Assembly: GCA_020161475.1 (NCBI GenBank)
Contig: JAIUNQ010000006.1
Span: 1 to 44,269, forward strand
DNA: 44,269 nt
From: Pseudomonadota bacterium
Lineage (GTDB): Bacteria > Pseudomonadota > Alphaproteobacteria > Rhizobiales > Beijerinckiaceae
Direction of reading: 5' to 3'
Within the stretch, counting starts at the first letter, position 1, and the number at the start of each line of letters is the position of its first letter. Positions 42,501-44,269 of this stretch are shown here, one piece after another. The translations under genes were made by a program, and so were the position numbers. The notes beneath the pieces are model-generated. The model did no database searches, was not told the origin of the DNA, and saw nothing but the letters and a program-made list of their open reading frames with translations.

Positions 42501-44269
42501 ATCGATGGTATCCGCGCCCGCGCCGGTGATAATGCTGTTGGCCCCGGAGGAGCCCTGCACGTTCGCCGCCTGCAAGGTGCCGAGCGAAGCACCATCCACG
42601 TTCTCGAAGCCGCTGACGACCACGAAATCCGAGCTGGTCTGGTCCGCATTGGCAAGGTTGATGGTCGCGCCCGCGCGCAGCAGCAGCGTGTTGGTGCCGG
42701 TGCCGCCATCGAGCACCATTTCGGAGCCGTAATAGCTGACGGTATCGTTGCCCGCGCCTGCGTCGATCTGGTCCGCGCCACCGCGCCCGTCGATCACATC
42801 GTTGCCTGCGCCGGTCTGGAGGCTGTTGCCCGCCAGCGAACCGGTGACACTCATGTTGGCGCCGATGAGATGGGCGTCCAGATTCTCGAAGGCGAGGACA
42901 GTCGTGCCGTCGCCGCTGGTCTGGTCGATGCCCGCGCCAAGCGAAAAGTTGACGTTGGTGACGCCCGAGGTCGCGGCCAGAATAAGGGTATCGTTGCCCG
43001 AGCCGCCATCAAGGCGGGTTTCGCCCCCACGCGCGGTCACGGTGTCATCGCCCGCCCCGGCCTGCACGGTATCCGCGCCGCCGCCACCGTCGATGGTATC
43101 GTCGCCGCGCCCGCCCGTCAGGGTGTTGGCCCCGGCGGACCCCGTGACATCGAAACCGTTGTTGAGCGCCGAGCCATCCACGTTCTGGATGCCGGAAATC
43201 GTCGTCAGATCCCCGATGCTCTGGTCGCTTGCCGACAGGTCGAGCGTCGCGCTGGCCTGAAGCACCAGCGTGTTGGTGCCCCCGCCCGCATTGATGACGT
43301 TTTCGCTGCCACGATAGGTGATGCGGTCATTGCCCGCGCCGGTGACGATGGTATCCGCGCCGCCGTTGCCGTCGATGGTGGTATCGCCCGCCCCGCCCAG
43401 AATGACGTTGGCGAGCGTGTTGCCGGTAATCGTCACAGGCTGGGCTGCGGTCAGCGTGGTGGCGTCCACGTTGGTGAAGCGCGTGGTCGCGGTGGTATCG
43501 TTCAGCGTCTGATCCGCAGCGGAGAGATCGATCGAAACCTGCTCGCGCAGCACCAGCGTATTGGTGCCGGTGCCGCCGTCGAGGCTGGCCTCGGAGCCGT
43601 GATAGGCGACGGAATCGTTGCCCCCGCCCGCATTGATGACATCAAGGCCGCCCCCGCCATCAATCACATCATTGCCCGAGCCGGTGGTGATGCGGTTGTC
43701 GCCGGTCTGCCCGGTGACGGTCATGCCGGTGGTCACGGCCGCCGCGTCGATGTTCTCGAAGCCAGAGACCGCCGTGGCATCCCCGGAGGTCTGGTCGGCG
43801 GCGTTGAGGTTGACGTTGGCACCTGTCAACATCACCAGCGTGTCGTTGCCGGTGCCGCCCTCCACGGTGGCTTCACCGCCCGCGTAGGTGACAGTGTCGT
43901 TGCCCGCGCCGGCGAGCAGCGTATCCGCGCCGCCATTGCCGGTGATGACATCATTGCCCGCCCCGCCCTGAAGGAGGTTGGCATTGGCGGTGCCGATGAG
44001 CGTGTTGTTGCCGGTGGCCGAGCCGATGACATTGGTGATGTCGGAGAGGTTGTCGCCTTCGGCCTGCCCGCCCTGCCCCTGCCCGGTCAGCAGATTGATA
44101 TTCACGCCCGCGCTGGAGCCGGAATAATCGACGGTATCGATGCCGCCGTTGCCGATGATGGTATCCGCGCCCGCCGAGCCGATGAAGGTGTTGTTGCCGC
44201 TGGTGCCGACGAGGCTGTCGGCGAAGGCAGAGCCTTCAACGTTCTGGAAGTTGGTCAGCACATCGCCTT
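27513..44269 (-). CDS. giant type I-secreted RTX repeat protein, 5' end outside the window
   Basis: The reading frame stays open through the right edge, so the protein has at least 5,584 residues (over 500 kDa) and its N-terminus is not seen. The first visible part (about 155 residues) is classical RTX, for example GNGGIDTVDYSGSSAG. Then come 54 tandem units of about 97 residues, each with three or four glycine-aspartate nonapeptides (GGAGNDTIDGNGGADTI and relatives) that bind calcium in beta-rolls. A degenerate last unit and about 110 non-RTX residues ending IAQLAVVA follow, the place of a type I secretion signal. I found only one cysteine (unit 46) and two lysines (units 32 and 39). It is probably a surface adhesin, matrix or surface-layer protein exported by the adjacent system; which of these is inference. 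Confidence 0.93.
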   Translation of the reverse strand, partial: GDVLTNFQNVEGSAFADSLVGTSGNNTFIGSAGADTIIGNGGIDTVDYSGSSAGVNINLLTGQGQGGQAEGDNLSDITNVIGSATGNNTLIGTANANLLQGGAGNDVITGNGGADTLLAGAGNDTVTYAGGEATVEGGTGNDTLVMLTGANVNLNAADQTSGDATAVSGFENIDAAAVTTGMTVTGQTGDNRITTGSGNDVIDGGGGLDVINAGGGNDSVAYHGSEASLDGGTGTNTLVLREQVSIDLSAADQTLNDTTATTRFTNVDATTLTAAQPVTITGNTLANVILGGAGDTTIDGNGGADTIVTGAGNDRITYRGSENVINAGGGTNTLVLQASATLDLSASDQSIGDLTTISGIQNVDGSALNNGFDVTGSAGANTLTGGRGDDTIDGGGGADTVQAGAGDDTVTARGGETRLDGGSGNDTLILAATSGVTNVNFSLGAGIDQTSGDGTTVLAFENLDAHLIGANMSVTGSLAGNSLQTGAGNDVIDGRGGADQIDAGAGNDTVSYYGSEMVLDGGTGTNTLLLRAGATINLANADQTSSDFVVVSGFENVDGASLGTLQAANVQGSSGANSIITGAGADTIDGGGGSDTINAGAGDDTVSVWGSEATITGGAGTNTLVLRNALNVDLAAADVTLADVAVVTGFDNVNASGLSTGVTLHGNANANVITGGSGADTIDGDAGADIIDAGAGNDTVTYRASAFSIDGGTGNNTLLVTGATTLTSVNFASGFGVDQTVGDSVEVTNFSNLDAAAATSGLTVFGASSANVITTGSGDDIIHGGGGLDTISTGAGNDTVDYYGTESGINGGTGTNTLRLMNAGTIDLSAADQSLGDIANVTGFINVDGASLTQGATITGSTGTNLITGGAGADVIDGNGGADTINAGAGNDIVTARGSELLIDGQTGSDILLLNATSTISNVDFSVAAGADQTAGDSTTVRNFESVDASLLIGNLTVTGSSVANTITTGSGNDVVDGRGGADVIDTGAGNDTVHFYGSESVLAGGAGTNTLIMHGVTNVNLASADQTSGDAVNVTGFVNVDATALGSTQGLVMTGDSAANSLLGGAGDDTIDGGGGADILSGGAGDDIMAYRGGEVSIAGGTGANTLLLRTVASVDLALADQTSGDGVNVTGFANIDASVLTTAQAVTLLGSTGANIITGGAGNDTIDARGGADIVNAGAGNDSVTFHGSEISLDGGAGTNTLVLGARGGITHVDFATAPGGDQTTGDAVNVANFQNLDASILGAGENLIVNASGSANTLTLGAGDDVVQGGGGADVVNAGAGNDSVDYWGSEVSLSGGTGTNTLVMRGTGTVNLANADQTTGDAVIVNGFANVDASALASGATITGSTGANLITGGAGDDTIDGNGGADTINAGAGDDLVTVHGSETTINGGAGSDMLVLNAGTLVSSVDFSVTAGADQTAGDTTLVSRFEGVDATALGVAMTITGSAGANTILTGSGNDIIHGGSGADIIQSGAGNDAVDYWGSESSIDGGTGTNSLILRAAATIDLSATDQSAGDLAVVRNFQNVDASALTLTQIAQITGTSGANIITGGAGADTLDGNGGADTINAGAGNDTVTFRGAETLVDGGSGSDTLELLSAAGITAVNFSVAAGVDQTTGDAGVATNFENLDASLLSGALTVTGSTGANTILTGAGNDVIDGSGGADVIRAGAGNDTITYRGAEATIDGEAGTNTLVLASATEINLALADQSVGDATMVTGIQNVDATGLGATQGVTITGSTGVNTLLGGAGADTLDGGGGADTLNAGAGDDTVSYRGTEASIDGGTGINTLVLRAVANVDLGAVDVTSGDSTVVSGFDNVSAATLATGVTLTGSAGDNTITGGLGNDTIDGAGGSDIIAAGAGNDTVYWRGAEQVVDGGAGSDTLVIVGSGGISSVNLSVPSGADQSVGDGVSVTNFENVDASGFTTAIIVTGSTSANTISTGSGNDTIDGLGGADVINAGAGNDSVAVYGAETSVSGGSGTNTMVLASVNTVNLGAADQTTGDLANVTGFVNIDASRLGAGQGVTLTGSTAANLITGGGGNDTIDGAGGADVIDAGAGDDAVIYRGAEIAISGGAGADYLTLLNGSTLTTVDFSVASGTDQTIGDTTAVSDFENLDATTMTTAVTVTGSTAANILLTGSGDDIIHGGGGADIINAGAGNDTIDFWGNESTVDAGTGTNTLVLRNGASIDLAAADQSSGDAATVTGFANVDGTLLSAVQNAVILGSAAANVLSGGAGNDTLDGRGGADTLNGGSGNDTITYRGGETLIDGGTGTDTLLLAATATLTTLNLNVSAGSDQSVGDSVSVRNFENIDATALSTALTITGSGGANVITSGAGADTIDGNGGADTISAGAGNDTVSFYGAETLIDGGTGANTLLLRASGGVTDINLSGVAGSDQTLGDAVIVTNFTNVDASILLSSQGISITGSSGANTLTSGAGADTIDGNGGADVINAGAGADTVSYRGAEVSLDGGTGTDMLVLLASGGTAAVDFTVAAGVDQTTGDTVAVRNFENLDASAVTSGLTVTGTSGTNTLLTGAGNDTVDGNGGNDTITTGAGNDSVTYYGSEALIDGGTGTNTLLLRNATTVNLSAADQTQSDAATVNNFTNVDASTLVTGVWITGSAAANILTGGSGADTIDGNGGADTLDAGAGNDSVTYRGTEASVDGGSGADTLVLAATGGTSAVDLSVAAGADQTTGDTVTVRNFENLDASALASGLTITGSSAANTITGSAGADTIDGNGGADVINAGAGADTVSYRGTETSIDGGADTDTLILRTAVTIDLTASDQTTGDGVAVSNFQNVDGSTLSANLTMLGSTGDNVLTGGSGNDSLDGNGGADTINAGAGNDMVHYHGTETALNGGTGTNTLVLDTTATLDLSAADQSTADSTLISNFQNVDASGLSVAVTLTGSAGANVLTGGSANDTLDGNGGADTLYGNGGNDTLIFRGGETLLDGGNGNDTLQLAAAGGMTTVDFRVSSGADQSSGDATTIANFENLNAAAINTGLTVFGSVAGNTLITGSGADTIDGNGGADVIDAGAGDDAVVYRGTETSINGGTGNNTLELRAATTVNLGAGDATSGDAVNVSNFINIDATALSTGISITGSAAANVLRGGSGDDTIDGAGGADTIDAGAGNDTVTARGAETSIDGGATTDTLVLLAGTAVTAVNFAVSAGADQTTGDVTTIANFENLNAGAVTSALTVTGSSSANVFTTGSGNDVIRGGGGADVISAGGGNDTVDYWGAEATIDGGTGTNTLVLKAASVIDLGAGDQTTGDTVTVTGFANVDATILANALTLTGSAGANTILGGSGDDIIDGAGGADVISANAGADTVTYRGTETSIDGGSGTDMLVLAASGGITAVNFSVAAGADQTTGDGAAVSNFESLDSTALSGAITVTGSASGNTILTGSGNDIIRGGGGADVIDAGGGNDTIDYWAAETSIAGGAGTNTLVLRATTTVDLGAADQTTGDITNVTGIQNVDGAALTALQSVVITGSAGANTLTGGAGNDTIDGNGGADIISGGAGNDTITWRGVETSMDGGAGADTLVLAVSTGITAVDFSVAAGADQTTGDTVAVSNFENLNASALTTAVIVTGSTGDNTLTTGSGDDIIDGRGGADVINAGAGNDTVTYNGGETSIAGGAGTNTLQLASAVNMDLSLSDQTTGDLATVTAFQNIDAGAINTALTLTGSSGANIITGGAGADTIDGNGGADTLHGGLGDDILVYRGTETLVDGDAGTNTLQLRTAATVDLGATDQTTADSVNVVNFANIDATLLSAGVVLTGSAGTNIIRGGTGGDTIDGAGGADTIDAGGGNDTVTARGTETSMDGGAGTDALVLLAGTAVTVVNFAVSSGSDQTTGDAATIANFENLTATAVTTALNVTGSASANVFDTGSGDDIIHGGGGADVITTGSGNDTVDYWNAETSIDGGTGTNTLVLKAASVVNLGAGDQTTGDVVTVTGFANVDGSALATALNLTGSSGANVITGGSGDDTIDGASGADTINASGGADSVTYRGTETSIDGGSGVDTLVLAAAGGITAVDFSVAANADQTAGDGAAVSNFENLNATALSTALTVTGSANANTISTGSGNDTIRGGGGADVINAGAGNDSIDYWAAETSIAGGTGTNTLVMRAATTVDLGAADQTSGDITNVTGIQNVDASALTALQSVQITGSSGVNTITGGAGNDTIDGFGGADVINGGAGADIVTWRGSETSIDGGAGLDTLTLAVATGVTAINFSVAAGADQTTGDTVAVSNFENLNGAVLTAAVTVTGSSGDNTITTGSGNDTINGLGGLDVINAGAGNDTVTYNGGETSIAGGTGTNSLILAAVVNIDLSLADQTAGDLTTVTGFTNVNASALNSSVTLYGSSAANTITGSSAADLIDSNGGADIIDAGAGDDTVMYRATEATINGGTGNNTLQLRVSGATVNLGNADQTSGDTANTTNFQNIDASLLTSAQTANMTGSAAVNTITGGQGNDTIDGGGGADIINGGSGNDTITSRGAEATLDGGGGTDTLVLLAGTAVTAVNLTVAGGTDQTTGDAANVINCETVNASAVTTALTITATSGATTINGGSGDDIINGGGGFDTINGNAGNDTISTYGSESVVDGGAGTNTLIVRSLTGLSSINLSVAAGSDQTTGDTVSIRNFQNIDTTLVAGSFSVTGSTGANTITLGNGNDVVDGNGGADVINTGGGNDSVTYRGTEVSINAGSGFDYLNLATLSTITSIDFSAADQTIGDSVNVSGFDVLNAGGITSAMTVRGSSGQNWLTTGSGNDNIDGNGGWDSINAGGGDDTVTYRGGEQAIDGSTGTNTLVMQAAATINLSSTDQTSSDLVNVLNFQNVDATAVASAMTITGSSGANTLTTGSGDDIIDGNGGADTINAGAGNDTITYRGSETSIDGSTGTNTLVVATVATVNLANADQTSGDSTLVSNFTDVDAHLAASANITGSAGVNAITGSGGNDTLDGNGGADTINAGAGNDTVTYRGAEASIDGGTGTDTLTVVSGTIAVFDIGAGGDQTTGDSVSVTGFENIDASSATGGITVSGTSSANTISTGGGDDTIDGFGGADVINTGGGNDTVTYRGTESTINGGTGTNTLVLSNVTFVNLGNSDQTNGDAVNVSNFQNVDGSALGASLTLTGSSNTNTLIGGSGNDTIDGAGGADTINAGNGNDTVTERGAETAIDGGSGNDLVVIAAGSGVTSVNLSVSAGSDQTTGDTVSVVNFESFDASALSAALVVTGSSAANTISTGAGDDTIAGNGGADIISAGGGNDTVTYTNAEASIDGGTGTNTLIMSTGATVNLNDSDQTSGDFTVVSNFTNIDASGLSSSVSLTGTSNNNVLRAGSGNDTLDGGGGTDTLQAGGGNDTVSYHGTEAVVDGGSGSDTLVMTFGASVNLNNADQTSGDFANVTGFENINASAVSTGMTITGTSAANTLIGGAGNDNITSGGGADSLFGNDGDDVFIIDAASLGAGLTANGGSGANSVVFNGAGATITDTQLLAALTNVQDIDFTGAGVTATLNLSGAQISQIDGNPSAILTLRVDAGDTVNVTDNPANYDMVVAGSTTTYTIYDDASHTNVIAQLAVVA
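28077..43796 (-). repeat. 54 tandem RTX-type units of about 97 residues
   Basis: Taking the Asp of D-Q-T-x-G-D as the unit start, 54 complete units occupy 15,720 nt, an average of 291 nt. A consensus unit runs: DQTTGD, a strand with NFENLDASAL, then LTVTGSSGANTI, then TGSGNDTIDGNGGADTINAG, then AGNDTVTYRGTE, then SIDGGTGTNTLVL. Two versions tend to alternate. A short one (about 94) ends VDLSAA and often has DYWGSE. A long one (about 100) ends ITAVDFSVAAGA and usually has TYRGTE. A few start DV or DA instead of DQ. Confidence 0.93.
30972..35042 (-). repeat. seven-unit segmental duplication inside the RTX array
   Basis: Units 31-37 (33009-35042, 2,034 nt) and units 38-44 (30972-33008, 2,037 nt) correspond one to one in order. 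Matching markers include LVLLAGTAVT (31 and 38), the otherwise unique VLKAAS (32 and 39), IDYWAAETSIAGG (34 and 41), TNVTGIQNVD with a WRG motif (35 and 42), and TVTYNGGETSIAGG (36 and 43). The 3-nt length difference is one residue in unit 44. This indicates one duplication of about 2 kb. Confidence 0.85.

Noticed and set aside
28077..43796. CRISPR-like or satellite DNA interpretation of the repeated DNA
   Set aside because: The repeats are about 291 nt, keep one open frame throughout, vary mainly as coding units, and contain RTX nonapeptides. There are no short identical repeats with unique spacers.

Overview
The window is high-GC DNA. Gene content (cyanase with a CynABD-type importer, ureide catabolism genes, TetR and LysR regulators, a type I secretion locus with a giant RTX protein) suggests an alphaproteobacterium, probably of the Hyphomicrobiales. 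That placement rests on general resemblance only. No tRNA, rRNA, CRISPR array or insertion sequence was seen, and no gene-free stretch exceeds 300 bases.

Region 1 (5-8791) is a nitrogen/sulfur scavenging block. A TetR regulator is divergent from a run of same-strand genes: an OsmC-like protein, a DszC-like acyl-CoA dehydrogenase-fold flavoprotein, a two-domain rhodanese, a ferredoxin-reductase-type FAD enzyme, a Tat-exported cyanate/nitrate-type binding protein, its permease and ATPase, cyanase (cynS), and a small DUF2798 membrane protein. Two copies of a TetR-type operator and a sigma-54-like element lie in the divergent gap, and a second sigma-54-like element precedes cynA. Each gap between osmC and cynA holds a GC-rich hairpin, and a rho-independent terminator closes the run after cynS.

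Region 2 (9007-16683) is a ureide/glyoxylate block. A LysR gene is divergent from allA (ureidoglycolate lyase) and an allE-like ureidoglycine aminohydrolase, followed by a complete polar-amino-acid-type ABC importer. A second LysR gene, which lacks a standard start codon at its expected N-terminus, is divergent from a VOC protein overlapped by a glyoxylate/hydroxypyruvate reductase. AllE releases ammonia, AllA releases urea and glyoxylate, and the reductase could remove the glyoxylate.

Region 3 (16812-18894) holds prfC (release factor 3) and a UPF0178 gene.

Region 4 (18880-44269) is the most unusual part. It is a type I secretion locus with a lipoprotein TolC, a PilZ protein, a MotA/ExbB-like channel subunit, a MotB/OmpA-like subunit, an ABC exporter and an HlyD-type adaptor. 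It ends with the 3' part of a giant gene encoding at least 5,580 residues, of which 5,240 are 54 tandem RTX-type units of about 97 residues. The gene is cut by the right edge of the window. The layout resembles the SiiABCDEF system of Salmonella SPI-4, in which a MotAB-like channel works with a type I secretion machine for a giant adhesin. The differences are an RTX beta-roll substrate, a long coiled-coil tail on the MotA-like subunit, and a PilZ (candidate c-di-GMP receptor) gene in the operon.
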